Part shown: in pieces, positions 52,742-61,694 of the stretch
Position numbering within the stretch: the first letter of the stretch is position 1
Layout: every line of letters starts with the position of its first letter
From: Aeriscardovia sp.
Lineage (GTDB): Bacteria > Actinomycetota > Actinomycetes > Actinomycetales > Bifidobacteriaceae
Reading direction: 5' to 3'
Length of the DNA stretch: 64,000 nucleotides
NCBI GenBank assembly: GCA_017632945.1
Contig: JAGBQH010000012.1
Location: forward strand, 186,001 to 250,000
The notes under the pieces: model-generated
Database searches by the model: none
Seen by the model: only the letters and a program-made list of their open reading frames with translations
Told to the model about the DNA's origin: nothing
Program-made: the position numbers and the translations under genes

Positions 52742-53926
52742 ATGACGCCAGATTACCCGGATGATGACCCGTTCACCAATCCGCCCAGCTTCTTACCTTC
52801 TTCGGACTCAAATTCGCGCCCTAAAAGATCGCCAGAGGCAAAAGAAGCATACAACCCCTACCTTCACGGTGCCCCCATCCAAGGTCCCAGGGTGGCTGTC
52901 AGCGGGAAAAAGCGAAAGCAGAAAGGGCGCCTGCCCAAAGGCAGCAGCCATGTCAGTTTTACAAGCAAGCTGCCGAGAAAAAAGCATCACATATTTCTGG
53001 CGATATGCACTACCCTTGTTTCAATTATTTTCCTGCTCGTGGGGGCTGCAGGCGGGTTGTACCTGTGGGTGGATCACCAAATCCAGCATTATCAGGCCCT
53101 TACCACCATGCCTAAAAACAGCATTGAAGAGAGCTGGCTTATAACTGGGGTAGATCAGAGAGACGGGGCCGCAGGAACCGGCGCCGCAGGGTCGGTTCCG
53201 GGCTTTAGGACAGACACCATAATGCTTCTAATAGAGCCCAAGCACGGAAAAGATGCCTTAATTTCCATCCCCAGAGACACTTTGGTCTACGAGGACGGCT
53301 ACTACATGAAAATCAACGCTATAGCAGAAGATTACGGCTGGCCGGCCCTCGCCTCCAAAGTAGAGCAGCTTACTGGGGTAAAGATAGATCACGCAGTAAG
53401 GGCAAATTTTGACACTATAGAAGACGTAGTGAACGCTATGGGAGGAGTGTACGTCTGCTTTGACAGAACAGTAGACGACCCATATTCGGGCTTTAAGTGG
53501 AAGGCCGGATGCGGAGTTATGAACGGGCAGACGGCCCTAGCTTTTACAAGGGAAAGGCACTCCGACCCCTTGGGAGATATCGGCCGAGAGCAGCAGCAGC
53601 GCATCCTTATCCGCTACATGTTTAACGCCATCCTCAAGCCCAAGTTCTACCTCAACTTTAAACAAGTGGCCAAGGTCATCCAAATTGGCCTTCAAAACGT
53701 GAAGATAGACGACACTTCGCACGCCAACACCCTTATCAAAATGGCTTACGTCTTTTACGAGGCCACCCACCACGGAATAACGGGGATCCCATATATTTCA
53801 GATCTTGGTTATGAAGTGCCGGGAGTTGGAGACTGCATCCTCTGGAATACCACGGAAACAAAACAGATGTTCCAGAATATAATAAACGGAAAGCTCCCCG
53901 CAGGCACCGTGGGCGGGGTACAGTAA
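52742..53926 (+). CDS. LytR-CpsA-Psr family cell-wall glycopolymer transferase
   Basis: A 394-residue membrane-anchored protein. An N-terminal cytoplasmic Pro/Lys-rich region of about 80 residues precedes one transmembrane segment (about 82-105). The LCP domain follows: GVDQRDG, the RTDT of GFRTDTIML, ISIPRDTLV, NAIAEDYGW, and TRERHSDPLGDIGREQQQ with catalytic Arg residues. LCP enzymes attach wall polymers to peptidoglycan. An in-frame GTG at 52721 is possible but AAGGA lies before the ATG at 52742. Confidence 0.92.
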   Translation: MTPDYPDDDPFTNPPSFLPSSDSNSRPKRSPEAKEAYNPYLHGAPIQGPRVAVSGKKRKQKGRLPKGSSHVSFTSKLPRKKHHIFLAICTTLVSIIFLLVGAAGGLYLWVDHQIQHYQALTTMPKNSIEESWLITGVDQRDGAAGTGAAGSVPGFRTDTIMLLIEPKHGKDALISIPRDTLVYEDGYYMKINAIAEDYGWPALASKVEQLTGVKIDHAVRANFDTIEDVVNAMGGVYVCFDRTVDDPYSGFKWKAGCGVMNGQTALAFTRERHSDPLGDIGREQQQRILIRYMFNAILKPKFYLNFKQVAKVIQIGLQNVKIDDTSHANTLIKMAYVFYEATHHGITGIPYISDLGYEVPGVGDCILWNTTETKQMFQNIINGKLPAGTVGGVQ

Positions 53927-53946
53927 GATTAAAAAGGAAGGGCGAA

Positions 53947-54330
53947 GTGGACAAGTACGATCCGCTGCCTGATTGTACTTTTGGGCAGGCGATTGCAAGG
54001 TTTTTCAAAAAGTACGTGCAATTTAAAGGAGCGGCTTCAAGAAGCGAGTTTTGGTGGGCTTTCCTGTTCACATTTGGAGTGGGCATAATCTTGCGCCTCA
54101 TCTCGCTTCCCTGCCACGTGCTAGACATCCTCGTGGTTCTCTGGGAGTTGGCCATCCTCATTCCTGACCTTTCCATCACGTGCAGGAGGCTTCATGACGG
54201 AGGATTTTCAGGCAAGCTCAACTGGCTCTACCTTGTCCCGATTTTGGGAGGGATAGCCCTGCTTGTAATGTGCGCCCTTCCCACCCGAGACGACCGCTGG
54301 AAAGACGAGTGGTTCGCCGAAATAAATTAG
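53947..54330 (+). CDS. DUF805 family membrane protein
   Basis: A 127-residue inner-membrane protein of the DUF805 group: YVQFKGAASRSEFWWAFLF, then three hydrophobic segments (about 34-52, 55-75, 97-112) and RRLHDGGFSGKLNWLYL, with a C-terminal polar tail. Function is unknown. Start GTG at 53947 behind AAGGAAGGGC, 20 bases after the LCP gene. It is part of a plus-strand run to 55007. Confidence 0.85.
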   Translation: MDKYDPLPDCTFGQAIARFFKKYVQFKGAASRSEFWWAFLFTFGVGIILRLISLPCHVLDILVVLWELAILIPDLSITCRRLHDGGFSGKLNWLYLVPILGGIALLVMCALPTRDDRWKDEWFAEIN

Positions 54331-54345
54331 AAGAAAAGAGTAAAT

Positions 54346-54732
54346 ATGGCAACTAGAAAAATTATGCTTACCAGGCTCGAAGACGGAACCGTAGAAGCCC
54401 GCAGCCAGAGCGGGGCCAGAATGGTTTTAGGCCACATGGAGGGGGTATTTGACCCGGGCGAAGTGGCGCAGATCGCGCTGGCAGGATGTGCCATTCTTAG
54501 CTCCCGGAGGGAAACTGTGGGAGACGAAGTGAGGGCGGAAGTGTCCGGAGAATACAACGAAGAATCAAACCGCTTCGAATCTTTTAGCGAAACCCTCTTC
54601 ATAAAGGGAGAAGAGGAGCCCGGAAAGCTCGAGCAGGCAGTGCAGGATGCCATAAGGACAAACTGCACCATAGCCAGAACCTATGAACACGGCGCCAAGG
54701 TTCAGGTCAATGTCGAGATAGAGAAAAAGTGA
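54346..54732 (+). CDS. OsmC family protein
   Basis: A 128-residue OsmC-like protein. The two redox cysteines are in LAGCAIL near residue 47 and TNCTIARTYEHG near 107. OsmC/Ohr proteins reduce organic hydroperoxides. It starts with an ATG and is followed by the next gene with a 4-base GTGA overlap. This type without flanking regulators is common in bifidobacteria. Confidence 0.85.
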   Translation: MATRKIMLTRLEDGTVEARSQSGARMVLGHMEGVFDPGEVAQIALAGCAILSSRRETVGDEVRAEVSGEYNEESNRFESFSETLFIKGEEEPGKLEQAVQDAIRTNCTIARTYEHGAKVQVNVEIEKK

Positions 54733-55007
54733 GCCTAGCTCCCCTTTTTAATCCCAAAAAAAGAAAACCCGATCCCAAGCCTGCCAGGGTAAACTTGAGG
54801 ATTGTCATTTCGATAGGCTTAATCATATGGGGTCTGGTTTTCCTCTACGTAGCAATCGTAGACATATGGATTAAGCAGATCCTGGCTGTCTATCCCCTAT
54901 TGATAACATGTTTCGGCCTGGTAATCGGGGTGCTTTTGATGCTCTGGGAAGTTGTGTACAGAGATAAGTACTACAGCAAGCCCGAGCGCAAGCACAAAAA
55001 AAGCTGA
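54729..55007 (+). CDS. Small two-helix membrane protein, unknown
   Basis: A 92-residue protein with a basic N-terminus, two hydrophobic segments (about 24-45 and 53-75) and a basic tail. I do not recognise it. The GTG start overlaps the OsmC stop by 4 bases. Its stop abuts the stop of convergent gpmA with no spacer. Confidence 0.6.
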   Translation: MSLAPLFNPKKRKPDPKPARVNLRIVISIGLIIWGLVFLYVAIVDIWIKQILAVYPLLITCFGLVIGVLLMLWEVVYRDKYYSKPERKHKKS

Positions 55008-55685
55008 CTAGAGCTCCAAATGTTTTTCTGACACGACCTCAAGATCGTGGTCGAGCTCAAAAAGCATGGGCTTGGCAGTAGGAAGGTTTAGCTGCTGAAC
55101 TTCCTGGGCGCTCAAGTGGTTCAGCTTTTTTATAAGGGCGCGAAGAGAATTGCCATGAGCACAGACCATTACCAACTTGTTTTCTACAAGCTGGGGCACG
55201 ATTTGTTCGTACCAATAAGGTTCCAGTCGCTCCAACACATCCTTTAGAGACTCGGTTCTGGGTACAAATTCGTACTTAGGGTCGTTTTCCTGGCTGTAAG
55301 GGCTTCCCTCTTCTATTGGGTTGGGGGGAGTGTCGTAAGACCTTCTCCAGAGCATGAACTGCTCTTCGCCCACTTCTTTTCTTACTTCTTCCTTGTTGCG
55401 GCCCTGGAGAGCTCCGTAGTGCCTCTCATTTAATCTCCATGATCTTTTAACGTCTATCCAGCCTCTGCCTTCTACTTGCAGGCAGTAAAAAGCCGTAGCG
55501 ATAGAGCGCTGAAGGAGGGAGGTAAAAAGAAAATCGGGATATAGGTCGTTGGCCTTGAGGATCTGGCCGGCCTTTTTAGCTTCTTCTATGCCGTTTTCGC
55601 TGAGAGGGATATCAACCCATCCGGTAAACCTGTTTTCCAGGTTCCATTGGCTTTCTCCATGCCTCAAAAGAATTAATTTGTACAT
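55008..55685 (-). CDS. gpmA: 2,3-bisphosphoglycerate-dependent phosphoglycerate mutase
   Basis: A 225-residue mutase of the histidine phosphatase superfamily, which interconverts 3- and 2-phosphoglycerate. The active-site block LLRHGESQWNLENRFTGW is at residues 5-22; the second His is in CAHGNSLRAL near 166. RLNERHYGALQG is also diagnostic. The length is a little below the 230-250 usual. It lies 18 bases after menA and may be co-transcribed with it. Confidence 0.96.
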   Translation of the reverse strand: MYKLILLRHGESQWNLENRFTGWVDIPLSENGIEEAKKAGQILKANDLYPDFLFTSLLQRSIATAFYCLQVEGRGWIDVKRSWRLNERHYGALQGRNKEEVRKEVGEEQFMLWRRSYDTPPNPIEEGSPYSQENDPKYEFVPRTESLKDVLERLEPYWYEQIVPQLVENKLVMVCAHGNSLRALIKKLNHLSAQEVQQLNLPTAKPMLFELDHDLEVVSEKHLEL

Positions 55686-55703
55686 GCTCCCATTCTATTT
55701 CTT

Positions 55704-56609
55704 TTATGCCAAGGCAACGGCAAGGAAGAGGCAGATAAGAAGGAGCCGGGAGGAAAGCAACCTCATCCCGCTTTTCCAACGCCTTTTGGCCACGGCCCGG
55801 CAGGAAAAGAAGATAAGGGTAAAATCGCAGACGACATAGGGAGCAACTAGCCACGGAAGCCGGTAGTAGCCCAGGAGAAAGGAAAGGGAGAGGAGGGAGA
55901 AAAAGAGGAAGATGGGAAGGAAAAAGGCGTAACTCATCCCAAGCCATACCGCCAAAGTTATTTTTCCGTGCCTTTTATCTTCCTCTCTGTCCCGGAAGTT
56001 GTTTAAAGCCAGAATTGACACGCTGCTTAAGCCAAAACAGATGGAAAGAATTGCAAATAGGGCCGAATGGAAGTGTAAAAAAGAACTCTGGGCTATAAGG
56101 TAGCCGCTTCCCATAGTGTCTACAAAACCAAAGAAGGTTAAGACCGAAATTTCGCCTAACGCCATATAGCCGTAGGGTCTTTTCCCTCCTACGTAAAACC
56201 AGCCTGCCAAAAAACAGGCAACCCCAATCAGAAGGAACCAAAAGTCTTTTGCAACAGCGCAAGCTGCAATTCCGGAGGCCGCACATGCTACCGCGCATAT
56301 TGCGCAGGCGCAAAGAAGATCTTTTCGTGTTACAAGTCCTGAGGCCAAAAGGCGGATTGGGCCCCGATTTTCCCCCTCGGATCCTGTTCTTTTTTCATCG
56401 GTCCCCTTCACGCCGTCCGAATAATCATTTGCGAAATTGGCAAAAAGCTGCATAAAAAGGGCTGTCAAAAGACACAACAAGGCCTCCAGATAGCCTACAG
56501 GCCTGAAGGTTTTGCAATTTAAGCCCAGGTCTAAAAGAAAAGCTCCTATGACAGGGCAAATTCCGGCCGGGAGCGTGCGCAGTCTAGCCCCCAAAAGCCA
56601 TTTGCGCAT
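55704..56609 (-). CDS. menA: UbiA-family prenyltransferase, likely MenA
   Basis: A 301-residue membrane protein with about eight or nine hydrophobic segments. The first Asp-rich motif is NDYSDGVKGTDE near residue 62, the second NNFRDREEDKRHGKITLAVWLG near 200, close to the MenA pattern. MenA attaches an isoprenoid chain to 1,4-dihydroxy-2-naphthoate for menaquinone. No other men gene is nearby, so the assignment to MenA rather than another UbiA enzyme is not certain. It lies 4 bases after lysS with no Shine-Dalgarno. Confidence 0.8.
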   Translation of the reverse strand: MRKWLLGARLRTLPAGICPVIGAFLLDLGLNCKTFRPVGYLEALLCLLTALFMQLFANFANDYSDGVKGTDEKRTGSEGENRGPIRLLASGLVTRKDLLCACAICAVACAASGIAACAVAKDFWFLLIGVACFLAGWFYVGGKRPYGYMALGEISVLTFFGFVDTMGSGYLIAQSSFLHFHSALFAILSICFGLSSVSILALNNFRDREEDKRHGKITLAVWLGMSYAFFLPIFLFFSLLSLSFLLGYYRLPWLVAPYVVCDFTLIFFSCRAVAKRRWKSGMRLLSSRLLLICLFLAVALA

Positions 56610-56613
56610 TTTA

Positions 56614-58254
56614 TTACAGGGGTTTTACAAGGGGAAAAGTAATGGTATCGCGTATAGTAAGGCCCGTCATGGCTATAAGGAGCCTATCGATGCCCATGCC
56701 CATTCCCCCCGCAGGAGGCATTCCATAACTCATGGCCTCCAAAAAATCTTCATCTACAAGCATGGATTCTTCGTCGCCCATGCTGGCCTGCCTTGCCTGT
56801 TCAACCAGCCTCTTTCTTTGCACTACCGGATCGTTTAATTCGGAATAGGCCGTAGCCAATTCAAATCCCCTGACATAAAGATCCCACTTTTCCGTCACTC
56901 CCGGCCTGGAGGGGGAAGACTTGGTGAGGGGGGAGGTGTCGGTGGGGAAGTTTGCTACGAAAGTAGGCTCCCAAAGCGTAGAGGGATCTTGGGTGTAGAA
57001 GTTTTCCCAAATCTGTTCTACAAGTTTTCCGTGGTTGGTCACTGCCTCTTTTTCTAGGCCCAGCTGATCGCAAATCTTAGAAAGTTTTTCTACGGGGGTC
57101 TGCGGAGTTATTTCCTCTCCCAGTTTTTCCGAGAGGGAGGAGTAGAGATCCATCCACTTCCACTCCCCTGCAAAGCTGTATTCGCTCCCGTCTTTTAAAG
57201 TTACGGTTTCCGATCCGAATACGTCTTTAGCCGCGCTCTTTATGAGGTATTCGGTCAACTCTGCCATGCTCTTATAAGTTCCAAAGGCCTGATAGGCTTC
57301 CAGAGCGGTAAATTCCGGAGCGTGAGTGGCATCTATGCCTTCATTTCTGAAGTTTCTGTTGATCTCAAAAACTTTTTCTACTCCCCCCACGAGCAGCCTT
57401 TTCAAGAAGAGTTCGGGGGCAATCCTGAGGTACAGATCCATATCCAAGGCGTTCATATGGGTTACAAAAGGTTTAGCTGAAGCTCCTCCATGGATAGTCT
57501 GAAGGAGCGGAGTTTCCGCTTCCATATACCCTCTTTGGGCAAAGCGGGAGCGGAGGGAGGAGAGGGTTTTGGACCTTACCTCAAAAGTTCGCTTTTCTTC
57601 TTTGCTCACTATTAAAGCCACGTACGGCTTTCGCGTGCGCTGCTCGTCTGTAAGTTCCTTATGCATTACAGGAAGAGGGCGCAGGGCCTTGGAAGCCATC
57701 TTCCAGTTTTTGGCCATAATGCTTAACTCGCCGGTATTGGAATTTACTATTTCCCCTTCTGCAAACAAAAAGTCCCCAATATCTGCCATTTGCTTGAAGG
57801 AAGAAAGGGACTGCGCACCTACTTCCTTTTTGGAAATCATGATTTGGAGGGAATTAAATTCGCCGTCTTGAAGCTCTACAAAGCAAAGCCCTCCGGCATT
57901 GCGGATAAATACTGCTCTTCCAGCCACGGCCGCGTTCTGCCCGCTTTTCCCTCCCTTCTCCATTTTTCCGGCCCATTTTTCGCGGATGCCTTTTATGGAG
58001 GAAGTTATGGGCAACTCTACGGGATAAGGGTTAATCCCTTCATCAAGCATTTGATCCCTTTTGGCAATTCTTACCAAGGTCTGCTCAGGGAAGGAAACTT
58101 GGCCGAAATCTTTCAGTCCCCGGGCAGAAATTTCTTCAACCCCTTCCCCCTCTTTTACCCAGCGGTCTACAGCTTCCTCTTCTTCCATCAGCTTTTCAGC
58201 TTTGTCCAAGGGAAGCAGTTGCGAAGCTGTGTTTTCTCTATTTTCTTCTGACAT
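56614..58254 (-). CDS. lysS: Lysyl-tRNA synthetase, class II
   Basis: A 546-residue class II LysRS. After a polar Glu-rich extension of about 60 residues, the OB-fold anticodon domain runs to about 200. Catalytic motifs are FAQRGYMEAETPLLQ (motif 1), NRNFRNEGIDATHAPEFT (motif 2) and GMGMGIDRLLIAMTG (motif 3). The ATG at 58254 has no Shine-Dalgarno, and a TATACT lies 7 bases upstream, so the mRNA may be leaderless. An in-frame TTG 21 bases upstream is less likely. menA follows 4 bases after. Confidence 0.95.
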   Translation of the reverse strand: MSEENRENTASQLLPLDKAEKLMEEEEAVDRWVKEGEGVEEISARGLKDFGQVSFPEQTLVRIAKRDQMLDEGINPYPVELPITSSIKGIREKWAGKMEKGGKSGQNAAVAGRAVFIRNAGGLCFVELQDGEFNSLQIMISKKEVGAQSLSSFKQMADIGDFLFAEGEIVNSNTGELSIMAKNWKMASKALRPLPVMHKELTDEQRTRKPYVALIVSKEEKRTFEVRSKTLSSLRSRFAQRGYMEAETPLLQTIHGGASAKPFVTHMNALDMDLYLRIAPELFLKRLLVGGVEKVFEINRNFRNEGIDATHAPEFTALEAYQAFGTYKSMAELTEYLIKSAAKDVFGSETVTLKDGSEYSFAGEWKWMDLYSSLSEKLGEEITPQTPVEKLSKICDQLGLEKEAVTNHGKLVEQIWENFYTQDPSTLWEPTFVANFPTDTSPLTKSSPSRPGVTEKWDLYVRGFELATAYSELNDPVVQRKRLVEQARQASMGDEESMLVDEDFLEAMSYGMPPAGGMGMGIDRLLIAMTGLTIRDTITFPLVKPL

Positions 58255-58261
58255 ACAATAC

Positions 58262-58267
58262 AGTATA
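58262..58267 (-). promoter_or_regulatory. Probable -10 box of lysS
   Basis: TATACT on the minus strand, ending 7 bases before the lysS ATG, which would give a leaderless transcript. No clear -35 is seen. Confidence 0.5.
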
Positions 58268-58363
58268 AAAAACAAGCCAGTCGGGGGCGTTGGGAATTTA
58301 AAGAAGAGTGTTTTAAAGGGATTAAAATAGCCTATGACAACGACGTTTTAGAAAGCAAGAGCG

Positions 58364-59011
58364 ATGGAACCGATCCTCTCTTCAAAAGGACGCTACAAGC
58401 GCATGAGGGAAGAGACTATGACGCCTGCCAACATAGTCACTTATATGCGAATCCTAATGGTAATAGCCATCGTTATTTTGCTAGCATTTGCAGGCCCTGC
58501 CAAAAGTAATACCGAAAGGTGGGTTGCTGCAGCGCTGTTTATAATCGCAGCCAGCACCGATAAGGTAGACGGTTACCTGGCCAGAAGCCGCAACCAAGTT
58601 ACAACTTTAGGGAAGCTTCTTGACCCCGTAGCCGATAAACTCCTCATATGCTCCTGCCTCATAGTCCTTTCCTGCTTTGGAACCGTATGGTGGTGGGTTA
58701 CAATCCTATTTCTCGTTAGAGAAGTGTGGATTACGATTCTTAGAATTTATGCCAAGAGAAGGTATGGCATAGTGGCTGCGGCCGACCTTTTGGGAAAGCT
58801 TAAAACCGTATTTGAATGCGTGGCTATAGGCATGATTCTTTCACCGCTGTGGGCGATCCAAAGAATACCTGAAATCTTGGCCATTTCCTATTACTACCTA
58901 ATGATGGGCATTTTAGGAATTGCTTTAGGTCTTTGTTATGCTTCAGGAGCTAGTTATACGGTCTCCATTTTTTCGCAAATGAGAAAGGCTTCGCGTGCCT
59001 CTAGGAAATAA
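58364..59011 (+). CDS. pgsA: CDP-diacylglycerol-glycerol-3-phosphate 3-phosphatidyltransferase
   Basis: A 215-residue membrane enzyme that makes phosphatidylglycerophosphate. The CDP-alcohol phosphatidyltransferase motif is complete: DKVDGYLAR, an 8-residue gap, GKLLDPVADK (near residues 66-92). It has about five hydrophobic segments. Several ATGs exist (58364, 58403, 58418); the first is used, with only a weak ribosome-binding site. It starts the actinobacterial run pgsA-cinA-clgR-recA-recX. Confidence 0.93.
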   Translation: MEPILSSKGRYKRMREETMTPANIVTYMRILMVIAIVILLAFAGPAKSNTERWVAAALFIIAASTDKVDGYLARSRNQVTTLGKLLDPVADKLLICSCLIVLSCFGTVWWWVTILFLVREVWITILRIYAKRRYGIVAAADLLGKLKTVFECVAIGMILSPLWAIQRIPEILAISYYYLMMGILGIALGLCYASGASYTVSIFSQMRKASRASRK

Positions 59012-59498
59012 GGATGCCGAAAAAATCCTGGAAATATGCTACCGCCTAGGATGGCGCATCGCTTGCGCAGAGAGCCTGACAGGCGGGCTTTTGGCAGATG
59101 CCTTCGTGTCGGTTCCGGGGGCAAGCAAAAGTTTTGTAGGGTCACTGGTAATCTACGACTCCTTAGAAAAAGAAAAAATCCTGGGGGTCGACAAAAACAT
59201 TATTGATGAAAAGGGAGCGGTGGAAGAAAAAGTAGCTCTTGAAATGGCCAGGGGCGCCGGGCGCATCTTCTCTTCCTCTTCTCCCCTTCTTCTTCTCTCC
59301 ACTACCGGCGTAGCCGGACCCTCGTCAGATGGCTTTAAGCCTGTTGGGACAGTTTGCTGTGCTGTTGTTCCCCCTCTTGCTTCCCCCATTCTTCAAACCT
59401 TCCACTTTTCCGGTGGAAGAGAAGAAATAAGAAAATCTACAATTTCTGCGATTCTCAGATCAACTTTAGGTGTTCTTTTACATTCGCCATTGGAATAA
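58995..59498 (+). CDS. CinA C-terminal domain protein (nicotinamide-nucleotide amidase)
   Basis: A 167-residue stand-alone CinA/PncC domain. Visible blocks are CAESLTGGLLAD near residue 21, SFVGSLVIYD near 45, and STTGVAGPSSDGFKPVGTV near 100. PncC deamidates NMN to NaMN. The start is GTG at 58995, 17 bases inside the pgsA end, with GAAAGG upstream; the in-frame reading supports this over the later out-of-frame ATG. It precedes clgR, as in many actinobacteria. Confidence 0.92.
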   Translation: MPLGNKDAEKILEICYRLGWRIACAESLTGGLLADAFVSVPGASKSFVGSLVIYDSLEKEKILGVDKNIIDEKGAVEEKVALEMARGAGRIFSSSSPLLLLSTTGVAGPSSDGFKPVGTVCCAVVPPLASPILQTFHFSGGREEIRKSTISAILRSTLGVLLHSPLE

Positions 59499-59576
59499 TT
59501 GCTGAGTGATAAATGTTTAAGAGCAAAGAATTTAGCCCGTCTTTGACGGAAGTATTCTTAGGCTGAAAGGAGAATA

Positions 59577-60059
59577 GTGGCTAAATTACCCGAACAGGAA
59601 GCTTCTCCCCTGACTCCCTCCCAAGCTACCGCGGTCAGACTGTACAGAAAACAGCTCGATTTAGCTCAGCAGCTTAGAAGACAATATGAGGAGAGAAAAT
59701 CTCTTGCCGGTCGAGAGTCTATGAGGCCTATGCAGAAGCGTCTGATGAGAAGTTCCGCCAATGGTGCGGCAATAGGAAACGGAATACTCTTCCGCGAAGT
59801 CCTGGGGGAGGTTATCCGTTCGCTGCGCACGGAAAGAAAGGAAACTCTGCACGATATAGCTGAAAAAACCGGAGTGTCTTTGGGATACCTTTCTGAAGTG
59901 GAAAGAGGCAAAAAGGAAGCGAGCAGCGAAGTGATGGAATCTATTTCCCTGGCGCTGGGACTTAGGCTTAGTGACACTTTAAGGCTCGTAGCCACTGCGT
60001 TGGATCTCAATGAAACCGACAGGCGCGAGGTTTTAAAGAGCGGGATGCTGCGTAAGTAA
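59577..60059 (+). CDS. clgR: XRE-family regulator, ClgR-like
   Basis: A 160-residue protein with a helix-turn-helix (about residues 70-125) containing LHDIAEKTGVSLGYLSEVERGKK, as in ClgR, which activates clp protease genes in actinobacteria. The first 70 residues are a basic, low-complexity extension not found in short ClgR proteins. Genomic position before recA is conserved. Start GTG at 59577 behind AAGGAG. Confidence 0.85.
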   Translation: MAKLPEQEASPLTPSQATAVRLYRKQLDLAQQLRRQYEERKSLAGRESMRPMQKRLMRSSANGAAIGNGILFREVLGEVIRSLRTERKETLHDIAEKTGVSLGYLSEVERGKKEASSEVMESISLALGLRLSDTLRLVATALDLNETDRREVLKSGMLRK

Positions 60060-60135
60060 TCTTGTTTCTTTCGCATGCTAAAATTAACTCTCAAATAATT
60101 TTTGGCAGAGTATTTTCTAGACTTCAGGAAGTTTT

Positions 60136-61176
60136 ATGCCCTCTAAAGAAAAAGACGAAGAGACGGAAAAAGAAGCGGGAGCGCGTTCCCAACAGGCGGC
60201 CGCTCTAAATAATGCGCTAAGTCAAGTAGAAAAGAGTTTCGGGAAGGGAGCTGTGATGAGGCTGGGAGACAGGCCTCAGTTAGATGTAAAAGCCATCTCC
60301 ACAGGTTCTCTTCCCCTAGATCTCGCTCTTGGAGTGGGAGGGCTGCCCCGGGGTAGAGTGATAGAGATTTACGGCCCCGAGTCTTCCGGAAAAACCACCC
60401 TCGCCCTAGAAGCTATTGCCAATGCGCAAAAAGCCGGAGGCCAGGCCGCATTTATCGATGCGGAGCATGCAATAGACCCCGAATACGCAAGAAATCTCGG
60501 GGTAGATATTGATTCTCTTGTAGTCGCCCAGCCCGACTCGGGAGAGCAGGCCCTAGATATTGCCGACATGCTGATAAGAAGCGGAGCCCTCGACATCATA
60601 GTCATAGATTCGGTGGCAGCCCTCGTCCCCAAGGCGGAAATCGATGGAGACATGGGAGACAGCCATGTAGGCCTTCAGGCCAGGCTCATGAGCCAAGCCC
60701 TTAGAAAGCTCACATCAGTTTTGGATAAAACCGGAACTACTGCTATTTTCATAAATCAGCTGCGCGAAAAGATAGGCGTAATGTTTGGAAATCCTGAGAC
60801 CACCACAGGGGGAAATGCCTTAAAGTACTACTCTTCCGTCAGGCTCGACATCCGAAGGATTGAAACATTAAAAAACAGCTCTGGAAATCCGATGGGAAAC
60901 AGGGTAAGGGTGAAAGTGGCAAAAAACAAGGTAGCCCCGCCCTTCAGAACTGCAGAGTTCGATATCCTCTATGGAAAAGGAATTTCTCAGGAGGGATCGG
61001 TTTTGGACATAGGAGTAGAAAAGGGAATTGTTACCAAGTCCGGCTCGTGGTTCACCTACCAAGGCCAACAGCTGGGCCAGGGCAAGGAAAACGCCCGATC
61101 TTTTTTGGAAAGCCATAAGGAACTTACCTCCCAAATAGAAGAGGAAATAAAGGCGAGCTTCGAAGTGTCGCAATGA
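60136..61176 (+). CDS. recA: Recombinase RecA
   Basis: A 346-residue RecA. Walker A is [10 protein letters not shown] near residue 78. Walker B is [16 protein letters not shown]. The DNA-binding loop L2 region is [22 protein letters not shown]-like near 210. No actinobacterial LexA box was evident in the 76-base gap upstream. The ATG follows CAGGAAG. recX begins in a 4-base overlap. Confidence 0.97.
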   Translation: MPSKEKDEETEKEAGARSQQAAALNNALSQVEKSFGKGAVMRLGDRPQLDVKAISTGSLPLDLALGVGGLPRGRVIEIYGPESSGKTTLALEAIANAQKAGGQAAFIDAEHAIDPEYARNLGVDIDSLVVAQPDSGEQALDIADMLIRSGALDIIVIDSVAALVPKAEIDGDMGDSHVGLQARLMSQALRKLTSVLDKTGTTAIFINQLREKIGVMFGNPETTTGGNALKYYSSVRLDIRRIETLKNSSGNPMGNRVRVKVAKNKVAPPFRTAEFDILYGKGISQEGSVLDIGVEKGIVTKSGSWFTYQGQQLGQGKENARSFLESHKELTSQIEEEIKASFEVSQ

Positions 61177-61694
61177 TAGACAGCTCGCAATTTCTTAAAA
61201 GTCACGCCCCTAAATTTCCGAAGGCATCTGCAAAAAATGAACCCTTCCTCCGTTCAGAGGCCTATAAGTTTGCCCTAAGATCCCTTTCGGCGGCCGGAGC
61301 GAGCGAAAAACGGCTTAGAGAGAGGATGAAAAAGAAGGGATTTTCACAAGAAGAAGCGAGCAAGGCCGTAGAGAATCTAAAAGCCATGGGCTTCTTAAAT
61401 GATAAAGACCTGGCAAGGCAGATTGTCCAAAAGTCTACAAGGGCCATGGAGGGAGAATCTCTTATACGCCTCAGGCTTTTAAAGGCCGGAATCGGCGAAG
61501 AAGATGCAATGGAAGCCATAGAGGAAGGCAGAGAGGAAATAGAAGAGGGAGAGGAGAGGTTCTCCCTGTTTTTAAAGGAAGAATCCGGATCCGATTTTCA
61601 AAAGGCTCTAAAGCTTTGCAAGAAAAAAGGCCAACCCTTAAGGCTGGCCATAAAGATTGGGGCTTCCTATACCCCGGGTTCTGTCACGCCTTGA
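61173..61694 (+). CDS. recX: Regulatory protein RecX
   Basis: A 173-residue helical-repeat protein that restrains RecA. Three-helix repeats include [20 protein letters not shown]-like and [16 protein letters not shown], then a C-terminal acidic part. ATG overlaps the recA stop by 4 bases. The last 11 codons lie antisense to the 3' end of rnpB and the rnpB terminator lies within codons about 150-159, so those bases serve two roles. Confidence 0.9.
   Translation: MIDSSQFLKSHAPKFPKASAKNEPFLRSEAYKFALRSLSAAGASEKRLRERMKKKGFSQEEASKAVENLKAMGFLNDKDLARQIVQKSTRAMEGESLIRLRLLKAGIGEEDAMEAIEEGREEIEEGEERFSLFLKEESGSDFQKALKLCKKKGQPLRLAIKIGASYTPGSVTP
61623..61649 (-). terminator. rnpB terminator inside recX
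   Basis: On the minus strand an 8-bp stem (GGCCAGCC with GGTTGGCC, one G-U) closes a 5-base loop and is followed by six T. It lies 10 bases after the RNase P RNA end. Confidence 0.85.
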
